Under the pieces are notes generated by a model, which was not told where the DNA came from, did not search any database, and saw only the letters and a program-made list of their open reading frames with translations. This document shows positions 14,233 through 14,255 of a stretch of DNA of 14,255 bases, in pieces; the stretch's first letter is position 1, and each line of letters starts with the position of its first letter. The translations under genes and the position numbers were made by a program. Source of the DNA: JACRLW01 sp050181465 (GTDB lineage: Bacteria; Planctomycetota; UBA1135; UBA2386); assembly GCA_050181465.1 (NCBI GenBank), contig JBFXDD010000071.1, forward strand, positions 1 to 14,255. The letters run 5' to 3'.

Positions 14233-14255
14233 CCCCGAGCTTCTCGCGCTGCTCT
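14159..14255 (-). CDS. C-terminal end of a protein with a probable FN3-like domain (partial, 5' part off the right edge)
   Basis: Reading the minus strand inward from the edge gives 31 codons and a TGA at 14161-14159. The visible end contains KLGVSAVAVSSLDDTGNESARAV in overlapping short blocks: GVSAVAV, then DDTGNESA. The V-x-A-V-(x)n-D-x-x-G-N-E-S pattern is typical of the last strands of fibronectin-III-like domains, and the M28 peptidase in this window ends with a similar VGVRAVAADGARS. The rest of the protein is outside the window, so the main function cannot be stated. The last 74 bp of the present PhoD-like frame overlap it antisense. Confidence 0.68.
   Translation of the reverse strand, partial: EQREKLGVSAVAVSSLDDTGNESARAVHALR

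Overview
The window is high-GC bacterial chromosome with no mobile-element genes, rRNA or tRNA. The organism is probably an environmental, heterotrophic Gram-negative-type bacterium. The best guess, from gene style and not proof, is a deep-branching planctomycete. Five genes start with signal-peptide-like sequences, some predicted secreted proteins carry extra beta-sandwich domains, and most starts lack a recognisable Shine-Dalgarno site.

Layout, left to right: the 5' part of a secreted, possibly beta-barrel protein (minus, runs off the left edge); a GT4-type glycosyltransferase (minus) with a hairpin/T-run terminator; 5-formyltetrahydrofolate cyclo-ligase (minus); a compact S46 family serine peptidase (plus); a ROK/polyphosphate-glucokinase-like sugar kinase (minus); transaldolase (plus); a class I aminotransferase (minus); an M28 metallopeptidase with a C-terminal beta-sandwich (minus); a secreted alpha/beta hydrolase with a carbohydrate-binding-like module (plus); a large secreted repeat protein, probably a beta-propeller (minus); a PhoD-like phosphatase (plus); and the last 31 codons of another minus-strand protein at the right edge.

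The genes do not form one operon. Orientation alternates, and convergent pairs are separated by short gaps, two of them with clear stem-loops. Two themes recur: scavenging outside the cytoplasm (S46 and M28 peptidases, esterase-like hydrolase, PhoD phosphatase, propeller protein) and central metabolism (glucokinase-like enzyme, transaldolase, folate C1 enzyme, aminotransferase). The pairing looks like ordinary heterotroph genome content and not a dedicated pathway.

The most unusual feature is a family of three related intergenic elements at 1786-1935, 2600-2777 and 5420-5569. Two copies are exactly 150 bp. The third is inverted and carries a 28-bp insertion. All have about 20-bp imperfect inverted termini centred on TTCGTGAACG, are about 85% identical in the core, and share an internal hairpin that stays pairable despite substitutions. 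No transposase or obvious target duplication accompanies them. They may be a non-autonomous mobile (MITE-like) repeat or a structured-RNA/regulatory element, and I do not recognise them.
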